A DNA stretch of 64,000 nucleotides from Crotalaria pallida (Eukaryota; Streptophyta; Magnoliopsida; Fabales; Fabaceae). The position numbers were made by a program, and so were the translations under genes. The notes beneath the pieces were generated by a model, which saw nothing but the letters and a program-made list of their open reading frames with translations, searched no databases and had not been told where the DNA came from. Shown here piece after piece: positions 24,701-35,472 of this stretch (positions are counted from its first letter, which is position 1; every line of letters begins with the position of its first letter). Location: NCBI GenBank assembly GCA_037953625.1, contig CM075652.1, forward strand, positions 59,947,501 to 60,011,500, given 5' to 3'.

Positions 24701-26009
24701 CTAATCCTATTTCTATTTGGATTTCTTATTTCTTAATGGGTAAGGAAATGAGCATCTACTTGGTTTCCCTTCTACTCTATTCAGTCGAGCATTCACACAC
24801 ACACATGCACATACATTTTCATTCAAATCATCATCACCTAGCATAAAATAATGCATACAATTACATATATTTGAGCATGCACATAATATTTTGAGGCATC
24901 ATGCCTTGGCACACTTCACACATATACACATCACATATATATATTTCAATGCATACGGCTCACACATATATAAATCCTACATGCATTCATATCCACATAG
25001 TTCATGCATTCATGTACTTGAATTAGTTAATTAAATTTCATGTATATTTCATCACACAAACACATCCAAAATTCCAAAATTCAAAAATACAACTTTAAGG
25101 AAATCAATTAATCTCAAAATAACCTTTACTCAAATTCGAAATAAAAACCATATTTTCCACGCAAATCAAAGATTTTCAAAAGAAAGAAGAATTTTGTTTA
25201 AACTTCAAATCAAATAGGAAAATTCGTTTCCCAAAATGAAATCGTCTCAAATAGAATCATTTTTCCAAAACATTTCACTGAAAACCTTTCTCAAATTCTG
25301 AAAATCATTTTTAAATAAAATCTTATCGAATTATTTGAGTCCAGAAAATCCGGGATGTTACAGGTTTTGACATTAGTTGATTTTAAGATAAATCCATTTG
25401 ATTTGTTTGATATTTTTAGATTGTGGTTATGGCTGTCCAAGATTTGTTTTAAGATAAACGCTTGAGTTTTAAAGTGTTAATTCTAAACTAAAGAATTATT
25501 TAAGACAAGTGTTTTTACGATGTTTTCGGATTATTGTCAAAGTGATTTGGTGAAACGAATTCTTTGCTGTCCAAAATTGTTTGGACTTGCTTCTAAGATT
25601 TAAAAACGTTTTCATATGATCTAAAGTATGATTTTCAAGTGGTATTTGATTTAAGAAAAACCCGGATTAAAAACGGTGAATTTTTCGGTGTTTTCAAACG
25701 TGATTATGGTGCTGTCCAAGACGGGCCAACAACCAAATAAATTGGTTTAAACTATTTTATTAAATGTTTTCAAATGGTTTTGGAATACTTAAAGTACTAG
25801 AAAAATGTTAGAGTTGTTTTGAGAAAACAATCAAGTTTTTAAGTCTCCCGACGAGGAACGAAATGTGTATTGAATTAAGAAAAGATTTCTTATGCAAAGC
25901 AATAACGTAAACATGTTTTATTTAATACGAGGAACGGTATAGACAAGGGACTGGGGCAGCTGGCAGCGACAAGGATCCAGGAGATCGAGTACGTTTAATT
26001 GCTGGACCT

Positions 26010-26015
26010 CAGGTG
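26010..26015 (+). promoter_or_regulatory. Splice-donor-like CAG|GTGAGAG in the solo LTR
   Basis: CTCAGGTGAGAGAGAAGC lies just before the conserved phrase CTAAGACACCGTGGT. The same pairing of site and phrase is found inverted in the 10573 and 49446 LTRs. Confidence 0.4.
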
Positions 26016-26559
26016 AGAGAGAAGCTTTCCTAAGACACCGTGGTATTTAGGTGATATATTAGGACGTTCCGTATCATCTCAAAGATCGGAACTTAGTGGT
26101 TCGGAGTCAGTAGTATAGTGGCAATTGTTTGTGTTGTGTGGCCACTTATACGAAGGTGACAAAGACCACATTGTTGTTGTGTGATGATTGTGTGATGTGT
26201 GTTAGCATGCTTTTATTTATTTATCTGTGTCTGATGAAATTTAATGTTGACAATTAATATGAGTAGTACGCTGATGGACGTCTGTTACGTCCTGAAAATG
26301 AAAAAGAAATGAGTAAGTTTATGAAAGTAAAAGACATTAAGATAAGGATAAGAGATATGAGAATTGATGCGAGTTGAGAAAGAGATAAAGAGTTAAGATT
26401 GGGGAAAGTTTCGATGACAATAGTGGGGTTAAGCCAGAGCTGGGAAAAGTAATGTTAAGACGAGATGTGATGTAGGTGGAGCTGGGCTCCTTTTTTGTTG
26501 TTCATTTGTACGAGGTTGGTGTTGAGTTGAGCTTGCTCCTCCACTAATGCTCACTGAGA

Positions 26560-27160
26560 TTTTTGAAAAGGATTTTTGAAATGAGATTTTTGAAAAGGAT
26601 TTATGAAACAAGGTTTTCAGAAAAGTTTACGAAGCGAGATTTTTGAACAGGTTTATGAAAAGAAGTTTTTGAGAAAGTTTATAAAATGTATTTTGAGAAA
26701 AGTTTTTGAAACGAGATTTCGAAAGAGGTTGTGAAAGGCGATTTTAAGCAAAGCTTATTTAAAGGAAATTTTTAGAAAACTTTGTGAAATGAAATTTTTA
26801 GAAATTTTGTGAAATGAGCTCTTCTTTTTGAAATTGTGAAAGGAGATTTTTAGAAAGCTTTGTGAAATGAAATTGTGAGAAAGATTGTGAAACCAGATTT
26901 TTGTGAAAGAACGTGAAATGAGATTTTGTGAAAACTTATGATATGAGATTTTGAGAAAAATGATGAGATGAGATTTTGAGAAATTTATAAAAAGTGATTT
27001 TCGAGAAAAGTTATGAAAGGAGATTTTGTGAAAGTTTATGAATTGAGATTTAGAAAAATGATGAAATGAGGTTTTGAGAAAGATGATGGAATATTATGAT
27101 GAGAAAGATCGTGAAATGAGAATGTTGAGAAAGAGACTGAGAAATGAGATGCGAGTTTAT
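26560..27160 (+). repeat. Degenerate GAGATTTTTGAAA tandem repeats in the solo LTR
   Basis: More than 20 irregular units of the kind GAGATTTTGTGAAANNTTATGAAAT. This is the inverse complement of the TTTCAAAA tracts in the minus-strand LTRs. Confidence 0.65.
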
Positions 27161-27707
27161 TGATGCGGTCCCAGCTCTGTGCTATGTTGAGAAAAGATGA
27201 GAGAAAGATTGTGCAAAGTTAGCGGTCGGGACTCGTTGAAGGGATGCACGAAGGATGGGCCGACCTTAGTTGAATTAAAAAGATAAAAGACTTTAAAAGA
27301 CACTAACGCGGTGAGGTATGAGAGTGAGAAGTAGTGGAGAGGAAGGTACCCCGGATATCAGGGATATTCGGGTTGTGAATGCAATAGGGTAGGCTAGAGC
27401 GGTAAAACGTCATGAGGCCTTGAGTACTATTCTGGGCAGAACGAATTCCATATGTGGTAACCAGACGTGGTGGGGACTGGGTCCTAATGCCGTGGTAAGT
27501 TTTGCATCCGGAACTGGAATAGTGTTTCACCCCTATGGCATTTCGAGAACAGTGAGAGGGACTGGAACGGGGCATCTTGATTGCCACTGTACCCGAGTTT
27601 TCTACAGTGAGCCTTGATTATATGAAATGATTGATATGATATAATTTGATTTGAGACTGTACCCGAGTTTTCTACAGTTCTCCTGGCTTGGAGCCAATTG
27701 ATGTTGA

Positions 27708-27789
27708 GACAGCTGTCGTGCCCGCGTGGTAAAGGTCCTGTACTCCTGTTAGCTTCCGACTAGGCTGGGTGGATGACCGAGGAGATGTA
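27708..27789 (+). repeat. Conserved LTR block (plus-strand copy)
   Basis: GACAGCTGTCGTGCCCGC to ACCGAGGAGATGT, the reverse complement of the block at 11829-11910. Confidence 0.7.
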
Positions 27790-28247
27790 GACGTGTGTGA
27801 CGATGGCAACGAAACAAGTACCTCGATGATATTATAAATTCCTCCCCCAATCATCGATGGTTGTAATTCGATAAGACATGATAAGAAAAGTTTAAGAGTG
27901 ATAAAAAGGTTTATGATGATGAGAAGTGAAATTTTATGGATGAATAAAGTGGAAAGAGGAATTGAGAAATAAGAAATGATTATGTTGAGGAACGATAATG
28001 AGTTTGGCAGGAGAATAATAATAATACGGATAAAGATAATGAATGATGATGATAATAAATGATAATAAGGATGATATGCTTGATTGTTGTGTTGTGTGCA
28101 TGTGGTGTGTTGTATGCTTGTATGGTCTTGGTATCTCGCCTATTGTAATCCCACACCGTCGACGATTCGTCGTTCGGATCGCTTACTCTCTCCCGTTCGT
28201 TGGCATATCGGGGCTGCTGATATCTCAACGGGCAGACGGAGCATTGC

Positions 28248-28421
28248 ATGGAGATCATCACTTTAGATGAGTTGGAGTTGGAGCTGAACGACAACAGAAA
28301 AGCAGCGACAGAGATGACTTCATTTTCCGGAGTGAAGAAAGGGCACAAGAAGAAGGAGAGCTTCATCCAGATGTCTTCATCAGAAGGAAGCGAAAGTAGC
28401 GTGTTTAGTTTAAGTTTGTGA
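28248..28421 (+). pseudogene. Possible decayed LTR-embedded ORF, 57 aa
   Basis: A short sense-direction frame (MEIITLDELELELNDN... to ...SSSEGSESSVF) occupies the same LTR position as the 141-aa ORF. It shares the start context GCATGGAGAT with the copy at 49797-50087, and a Ser-rich end. The Trp/Arg core is missing. Homology is inferred from position and the flanking match, not from the protein core. Confidence 0.35.
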
Positions 28422-28759
28422 ATTGTGTTTTGAGTCAAGGATTACCAAGCAATGTACCACTTATGTAATTAAGCTAAGTCTTTACAATCTGTATTGAGGT
28501 CTACTTTATTTCGGAAAATTGAACAATATAATTTTTGAGATCCGTCTTGATGTTCTTAAACCAAGTCACTTTATGGAAACAAATGTTTTATGTCAAAGAA
28601 GGTTTTAGTAACAACTCGGTTTTTAGCAAAAGAATTTTTAAATACACCAATGACTTTTCAAATACGTTCCAAAAAAAAAAAGATTGGCCTCATTTTTGCC
28701 ACTTTAATAAGTAAAAGTTAATTATTTTTGGTTTACGAAAATCGGGCTGTTACAACGCT

Positions 28760-30463
28760 AGCCTGGAAAAACTCAAAAGCCCAGAAGAAATCCAAACCAA
28801 GTTAAGTTTGAACAAAGGAAATGTGCTTTTAACGGACCTGGATGTGAGGTCCGATCAGGACGACACAAGGCCGACCCCCCAGGGAGAGTGGGAATTCATA
28901 ATGTTGGATGAGGAAACCCCGAGCAGGAAAGTGAGACTGGGGACCAACCTCTCCGAGAATACAAGAGCTGAAATGCTCGAACTGTTGAAAAATAACAAAG
29001 ATCTTTTTGCCTGGACCTCGGACGACATGCCGGGGATTGATCCAAACTTTATATGTCATCACCTTAGTGTCAACCCGACCGCCAAACCGATCGCCCAGAA
29101 GAAGAGAAGAGTGGGAACTGAGAAAGCTGCAGTAATTGAAGAAAAGATGGTCGAGCTCCTCTCAGCCGGATTCATCAGAGAGGTTAATTACTCTGATTGG
29201 CTTTCAAATACCGTGCTGGTCAAAAAGTCAAACGGGAAGTGGCGCATGTCCGTCGACTACACCAACCTAAACAAGGTCTGCCCAAAAGATCAGTATCCCC
29301 TACCTGTTATTGACAAATTGGTGGACAATTCATCTGGCTATCAACTCCTTTCCTTTATGGACGCATATTCAGGGTACAATCAGATCCCGATGTACCCTCC
29401 TGACCAGGAGAAAATGGCCTTCATCATCGAGAGGGCCACATACTGTTACACAGTTATGCCCTTCGGACTAAAAAACGCTGGCGCAACATACCAGCGAATG
29501 ATGAACAAGGTCTTCTCTGGGATGATTGGTCCCACCCTTGAGGAATACATAGATGACATGATTACCAAAAGCAAAAAGAAGGAAGACCACCCTCATGATC
29601 TGGCTGCTGTCTTGGCCAGAATCAGAAAGTACAATATGCGGCTAAACCCCGACAAATGCACTTTTGGAGTTCCGACCGGGGCTTTCTTGGGCTTCATGCT
29701 TACGGAGAGAGGCATCGAGGCTAACCCGGAAAAATGCCAAGCCATTCTGAACATGCACAGTCCATCTAATGTGAAAGAGGTCCAAAGACTGACAGGTCGG
29801 ATGGCGGCTCTTTCAAGATTCCTCCCGCAAGCCGCCAAGAAGGCCCTCCCGTGGTATCAACTACTCAGAAAGAACAAAAACTTTCATTGGAACGAACCCT
29901 ATGAACAAGCATTTGCCAAACTGAAGGAATACCTCTCGACCCCTCCCGTCCTCACCAGTCCTCGGGAGGGGGAGATTCTGTTTTTATATTTGTCAATTGG
30001 TGAATCATCTGTAAGCTCGGCCTTGGTCAGGGAAGACTCAAGGACCGAACAACCCGTGTACTTCGTGAGTAAGGCTCTGCAAGGCCCTGAAATGAGGTAC
30101 TCCAAGTTAGAAAAGCTTGCTTTTGCTCTGGTGGTTACTGCTAGGAGGCTCCGACAGTACTTCCAGAACCATCCCATCATTGTCAGGACGACCCAGCTGA
30201 TAAGACAGGTGCTCCGCTGACCTGACTTGGCTGGCAGAATGGTCTCCTGGTCAGTTGAGCTATCAGAGTTCGACATAACCTTTGAACCAAGAAAAACTCT
30301 CAAATCCCAAATCCTAGTAGATTTTGTCTCAGAACTTTCAGACCCTCACCACTCCAACAAACCACAGCTTTGGAAGATTTACGTGGATGGCTCCAGCCAT
30401 AGAAAAGGGGCTGGGGCCGGTATAATTCTGGAAAGAGCTGAAGGCCTCAGGAATACTCCTTGA
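28760..30463 (+). pseudogene. pol: Reverse transcriptase and RNase H part of the gypsy pol
   Basis: Continues the protease frame after the solo LTR and its TSD. From the Met at 28808 the frame is open to 30217. RT motifs include MSVDYTNLNKVCPKDQYPLP, FMDAYSGYNQI, MPFGLKNAGATYQ and the catalytic YIDDM (residues 247-251 from 28808). The connection and RT-associated RNase H region follows (PVYFVSKALQGPEMRY). A TGA at 30218-30220, in the context LRxPDLAGRMVSWSVELSEFDI and probably from CGA, breaks the frame. It resumes as the RNase H domain with IYVDGSSHRKGAGAG until a frameshift near 30455-30463. It copies RNA into DNA in the virus-like particle. The copy is dead. Confidence 0.9.
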
Positions 30464-32063
30464 AATTCGAGTTCCCCACCTCCAATAATCAGGCTGAGTA
30501 TGAAGCGGTGTTAGCCGGATTGCGGATGGCCCATCAGATGGGGGCCTCGGAAATTCAAATTTTCAGTGATTCTCAGTTAGTAGTGTCCCAGGTCAATGGA
30601 GAATTTCAAGCTAAGGAGCCAATTCTCCAGAAGTACCTGGAACAGGTCAAAGCTCTTTCCGACCTCTTTTCACAATTCTCCATCACTCATATTCCAAGAG
30701 CCTCCAATGGACGAGAAGATATCCTGTCCAAACTCACCAGCACCAAGGGCCCCGAGAACAACAAAAGCTTAGTACAGGAAACCGTCCACCAGCCGAGCGT
30801 GGTTCTAGCAATATCCTTGGCCACCGACTGGATGGATCCTATCAAGCAATATCTCAGGCACCAAGTTTTGCCGGCCGATCCTTTGGAAGGAAAAAAGATA
30901 GTCAAGCAAGCGGCTCAGTATTCCATCATTGGTGATACCCTGTACAGAAGGGGGATAAACTCCCCCATGCTGAAATGCCTGGACTCTATGGAAGCTGAAC
31001 TCGTCTTGGCTGAGGTCCATGAAGGAATCTCGAGCCATCATGTAGGTGCAAAAGCTTTAGCCGACAAGGTCCTTCGAGCAGGCTACTACTGGCCCACACT
31101 TCAAAATGATGCTTCAGATCATGTCAAGAGAAGCAAGTCCTGTCAATTCCACGGAAAGGTTTTCCAGCGACCTCCGACTAAGCTTCACTCGATGATTGCC
31201 CCATGGCCCTTCTATCAATGGGGCATGGACATCATCGGAAAGTTTAAAACGGCTCCTGGACAACTAAAGTTCGTTGTGGTTGCAGTGGATTATTTCACCA
31301 AATGGGTCGAATCCGAGGCTTTGGCTACAATCTCTTTAGCTAAAATTCAAAAGTTTTTTCTCAGACAAGTCATTGCTCACTTCGGTGCCCCACACACTTT
31401 GGTAACCGACAATGGCACGCAGTTCACCGCCAAGGTTTTCCAAGAATTGGTCGACCACTTCCATATTGCCCACCATTTCTCGTATGTCAAGCATCCGCAG
31501 ACGAATGGGCAAGCAGAAGCGGTGAATAAGATCATCATTGATAGGATAAAGAAAAGACTACTGGAAGCCGAAGGGTCATGGGCTGACATTCTTCCTGAGG
31601 TGCTATGGTCAATTCGCACGACCATACATACCTCCACAGGAGAAGCCCCATTTCGACTCACCTATGGTTGTGAAGCGGTTTTGCCAATCGAAACTCGGAT
31701 CCCCACTTTCCGAGTGTCAGAGCGCCCAGTGGAGGTGAATGATGAATTGATGAGGGAAGAGTTAGTTTTCAGTGATGAAGTCCGAGCTCTCGCGGCAGCC
31801 CGAGAAAAGAAGGCAAAAGAAAGACAGTCTCGAGAGTACAACAAATGGGTGTTCCGAGAAGTTTCTCTGTAGGGGACCTAGTCCTCAGGCGAGCCGACAT
31901 CGGCCTGAGAAATGCCAAAGAAGGAAAATTGGCCAGGAATTGGGAAGGCCCCTACAGAGTCACCTCAAGGACAGGGTCTAGAGCATACAGGTTGGAGACA
32001 TTGACAAAACAGCAATTAAACAACACATGGAATGCTACAAAACTCAAACCCTATTACAGCTGA
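30460..32063 (+). pseudogene. pol: RNase H end and integrase of the gypsy pol, frameshifted
   Basis: The 470-codon frame from 30460 starts within RNase H (NNQAEYEAVLAGL, IFSDSQLVVSQVNG). Next comes the integrase zinc-binding region, HHVGAKALADKVLRAGYYWPT. The usual CxxC is here SKSC, so its first zinc Cys is replaced by Ser. The catalytic triad is D257 (GMDIIG), D317 (TDNGTQF) and E353 (GQAEAVNK), with 35 residues between the last two as in DD35E integrases. The frame is lost near 31850, and the C-terminal part (SFSVGDLVLRRADIG... to 32063) is in another frame. No chromodomain follows, which fits a Tat-type element. Confidence 0.9.
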
Positions 32064-32671
32064 CTCAGAATCCCACAATGACCTATGCAGAATTTCAACC
32101 CTGATTTTAAAATTCCGTTGTATCAATTTTATCTACTTTAATGTCGTTTATTTTAGCATCTTTATGTTTTTGTCGTTTCAATACTTTTTGTATTTGACAT
32201 TCGCTATTTTGTAAACAGATTGAAAGAACTTAATGAAGATCTCTTTTTTCAAGCACTTCGTCCTCGAATTTTCATTTTGTTAACGTACTAACCCTTTCCT
32301 CTCGGCTCGCCACCGAGTCGAACTTGGGTGTTTATACATGTCCTTCCCACAGGGACTTATAAACTAATAATCACAAGTACTTTTAGAGATGCCCGGCTAT
32401 AAAACTTAAACACTTTTTACAAGCCGAGGACCGAGGATCCCACCTTGGCCAAAGGTAGGAGATCTGAAATCTCGATAACAGTTTATAACAAAATAAAGGA
32501 TAAAACTCAACTACCATGGAATTAGGAAGCTAAAAAGTAGCATAAGGAATCACAAACTTCAAAAGCAATAAAGTCATAGTCAAATAGCGTTCTGATCGTC
32601 AACATACTGATCATATTACACAATCAACTACATCATCAAATTACAAAATAAAATATACATAATAAAAAGAT
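32064..32671. other. Spacer between gypsy pol and the antisense ORF
   Basis: About 600 bp without a supported gene. It would contain the 3' ends of both the sense pol transcript and the antisense ORF transcript. No clear poly(A) signal was assigned. Confidence 0.5.
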
Positions 32672-33465
32672 CTACTCCTCATCCTCGGAGAGCACAATGG
32701 TTGACCCATCAAAGTCAGCTTCATCTTCATTCTCCAAGTCCAAGGGGTTGGGGAGATTCGGTGCAGACAAATCCACTTCTCTATCCCCTCGGGCATAGTC
32801 GATAATACGATCACCATCAACCCCAAAGGTCGGATTTGCTCCGATAACTCGGATTCCCGAGTTCATAAGAGTCAGCTGCTTGACGGCATTAACAAAGGAA
32901 TCGTTCACTACATGATCCCAGTTGAACTGATTCCGTTTGGCCAAAACCTTGTGCTTTAAAGCCTTTCGACGAACCTTCTCAAGATCCGCTTACAAACGAG
33001 TTACAGTATTCTCTGAATTAGTTAGCCGACCCTGAACTCCTTTGAACTCAGTATTTCTGCGCCGAGCTTCAGCCAACTCTTCTTCAGCAGTTTGCAGCAA
33101 CCTTTTCGTTTCAATCTCCTTCCCAACAGCATTCTCCTTGGCCTTCACAGCAGTTTCTCGAGCCTTCTTGGATGCATCAAGATTTTTCTGAAGATTGGTG
33201 TTGGCCTCCGTCAACGCTCGGATATTAGCCTCATTCTCTCTGATTTGATTAAGTAGAGTTTCTACTTGAACAGCAGAAGCCTTCCTTTTCTCCCTCTCAG
33301 CTGCTGAGAGAGCCGCACTGACCTCTTCAGCATTTTTAGCAATATGAAAGGCATAGCTTGCCGCCCGCAACATGTTCTTTCCCAGCAACTCACAGTTATT
33401 CTTCAGAGTGTTGGCCGATTGATCCGACAACCTCTTCTCATCATTGGGAGTGTAAACTAACTCCA
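32672..33465 (-). pseudogene. 3' part of the gypsy antisense ORF (coiled-coil region)
   Basis: This is the C-terminal part of a protein read opposite to gag-pol. The minus-strand frame enters from the copia insertion site with VELVYTPNDEKRLSDQ. It continues through a long Lys/Glu/Ala-rich segment with heptad-like spacing (ALTEANTNLQKNL, ETKRLLQTAEEELAEARRR), a likely coiled coil. A TAA at 32990-32992, in the context RL-stop-ADLEKV and probably from CAA, interrupts it. The same frame continues to an acidic end (LSEDEE) at 32672. The function of this protein class is unknown. Confidence 0.75.
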
Positions 33466-33607
33466 CAAACTTGTTGGAAACCAACAAGCGGCTCAATATA
33501 GTCTAGAGGGGGGGTGAATAGAATATTGAAGCCTTATTACAGATTTTTCGTCCACCTAAGAGAATGGTTTTATGAAAATAAATTTTCTTAAAAATTCAAG
33601 TCAGATT

Positions 33608-33791
33608 ACTCGAGTAACTCAAGTCTTCACTCGAGTAATACGCAAGCAAAAATAATTTCACTCGAGTATTCAGCAAATCACTCGAGTAATACGAAAGCTA
33701 TTTTTAAATCACTCGAGTAACAGAAAACCTACTCGAGTATTGTTCATAAACTGAAAGCAGATTACTCGAGTGACAAGAACTTTACTCGAGT
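33608..33791. repeat. ACTCGAGT palindrome array, LTR cluster 1
   Basis: Eight exact copies start at 33608, 33629, 33660, 33680, 33711, 33731, 33764 and 33784. They form pairs 20-21 bp apart, with the pairs repeating every 51-53 bp. Confidence 0.85.
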
Positions 33792-34583
33792 AAACTGGGT
33801 AAAATTCAATTAAAACTCAGTTTTCAATGGAGTTCTTCAAGAATAACAATGCTATGATGATTCAACAAATTATGAATGATTAAAATGAACAATTTCAAGT
33901 AATATTAACATGCAATTTTAGATCAATTGAGAAGAATTAAGAAAACCCCAATTCTAACCTAAAAAATGCAATTGTTAATGAATTAATGCAATACAAGGAA
34001 TGAAAATAAAAGAGACACAAGGATTTATCCTGGTTCACTTTCACCCACTTGAAAGCTACTCCAGTCCCCTCTTAAATCAAGAGAGATTCTTCACTAGAAA
34101 TCTTCAAATGTAGATTTTACAATGTTTTAAGATGCAACTAGATTCTTAGTTCTCCTATCTTAAAACCCAACTCAAAGTGTGTACCAAACACTTTGATCTA
34201 ATCTACCCCTTTTGAGAATTCTAGATTTCCTTGCTAATTGATTGAAGATGCTTCCAACCAATCCTCTTTTCTTGCTTTGATTTGATCCTCAAAGTCTTCC
34301 TTGTGAGATTCTTCACTTGTGTTGAAACTTCAATGATGCAATCATAAATTGCAAATCTTCAACAACCACTAAGAACAAAAATTATGATCTCAAGAATATT
34401 TGAACAATGAGAGAAATAGAGTGAAGAATGAAAAGTTCTTTGTTGAATCTTGATAGCTCATGAAAGATGTAAAATAGCTCTTGAATTGCTTTTGAAAGTG
34501 TATATAAAATTGTAAGAATGAATGTGTATCATTATGAAAGAGAAAATTAAGTCCTTTTAAAATTTTCAAACACTGATTGAATT

Positions 34584-34716
34584 ACTCGAGTAAACCATAT
34601 AACATTACTCGATTAAAACATGTCAGATTAAGTTACTCGAGTGATGTGTAAACCATTACTCGATTAACCTGTCATGACATAAATTACTCGAGTGATCCAA
34701 TACTCATTACTCGAGT
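34584..34716. repeat. ACTCGAGT palindrome array, LTR cluster 2
   Basis: Starts at 34584, 34607 (variant ACTCGATT), 34635, 34658 (variant), 34686 and 34709. Spacings alternate 23 and 28 bp, a 51-bp repeat. Confidence 0.85.
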
Positions 34717-35013
34717 AAACTGATCAGAATCTGAATAAAAACAAAGTTTTTCTAAAAGGATTTTCACAAAACTTTTAATAGAGCTATTTAATCAAGATTT
34801 AAAGTATCTTCACTCTTAATCAAACATTATTTAAATACTCTTAAAAATCACCTAAGCTACCCACACCAATGAGATGCATTGCATAAAATAAAGATTACAT
34901 TGAAAAAGAATTAATAAAAATCCTAATTCTAATCTTCATGTGGTGTAGCTTGCTTGTTGCCAATGTTGTTGCTTGGAGAGAGATTGTTAGCATCAAAACA
35001 TGAGAATCCTACA

Positions 35014-35160
35014 AACTCCCCCTTTTTGATGATGACAAACCTCCTTTACAATTAAGCACTAAGTTTTAACATACTCCCCCTAAATGTAAAACACCTAGGA
35101 AAAATATAATAAAACTTAACCTACAAGAACAACATCAACAAAATATTCTCCCCCTTTTGG
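35014..35160 (-). promoter_or_regulatory. Multiple polypurine tracts before the copia 3' LTR
   Basis: Plus-strand ACTCCCCCTTTTTG (35015-35028), ACTCCCCCT (35073-35081) and CTCCCCCTTTTGG (35148-35160) are purine-rich tracts on the sense strand. The first abuts the LTR. Repeated tracts here are a known sirevirus trait. Confidence 0.7.
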
Positions 35161-35472
35161 CATCATTAAAAAGATAAGAAAGTTGAGAAAAGTCCTTTGC
35201 CAAAAGTTGAAGGTAAGTAGTTCACAATGGTATATAAAAAAATATAACAATAAAGACAATACCAAAATAAACCACAATAATGCCACAACGAATATAGCAC
35301 CATTACATCAGAGTAACACATAGCAGATAACAAACAAAACTAACCAAAGTAGCAACATAGTAGCAACAGAGTCATAAACATGAAACAGAAACATAAACAT
35401 AACAGAGTTAGAAATATGCATATGAAACATGAAACAGAAATCAACAGCAAAACATCATCAGCATCCACAGGT

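Larger units (their letters stand above)
10573..25362 (-). mobile_element. Non-autonomous LTR element with 5.8-kb LTRs and 1.5-kb internal region (LARD-like)
   Basis: It is bounded by perfect TSD GGTTT (10568-10572, 25363-25367). The two LTRs both run TGTAACACCCCG...GGGATGTTACA in plus coordinates. The PBS lies next to the right LTR, so the element reads on the minus strand. The internal region 18012-19535 has no gag or pol. This is the layout of large retrotransposon derivatives, which need proteins in trans, but the LTRs are unusually long and the internal part unusually short. By eye the LTRs differ at well under 2% of sites over the parts compared. Confidence 0.9.
19536..25362 (-). repeat. 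5' LTR (right in plus coordinates) of the LARD-like element
   Basis: 5827 bp, uninterrupted, from TGTAACACCCCGATTTGG to CCGGGATGTTACA. It carries the same internal landmarks as the left LTR: ORF at 19929-20354, conserved block at 20782-20864, degenerate repeats at 21390-21790 and splice-donor-like site near 22260. Confidence 0.92.
7781..28754 (+). mobile_element. Solo long LTR (~6.2 kb without its own insertion), Ty3/gypsy-type
   Basis: It starts TGTAACACCCCGCATATTCC and ends AATCGGGCTGTTACA, with perfect TSD ACGCT (7776-7780, 28755-28759). Removing the nested element and one TSD copy (10573-25367) leaves about 6.18 kb. There is no PBS, PPT or gag-pol, so it is a solo LTR left by LTR-LTR recombination. 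It is related to the minus-strand solo LTR at 49446-55245; the 25990-26250 and 27700-27800 parts match that copy well in reverse complement. Confidence 0.88.
33472..35013 (-). repeat. 3' LTR (left) of the copia element
   Basis: 1542 bp, TGTTGGAAACC...GAATCCTACA in plus coordinates. I noted only about four substitutions against the other LTR. It contains two clusters of ACTCGAGT palindromes. Confidence 0.92.

Noticed and set aside
27980..28438. 152-aa minus-strand ORF
   Set aside because: Antisense to the LTR and not kept in the related LTR at 49446.
33608..33791. CRISPR-like array of regularly spaced short repeats
   Set aside because: Repeats are 8-bp palindromes with 12-25-bp linkers inside a plant LTR, with no cas genes.
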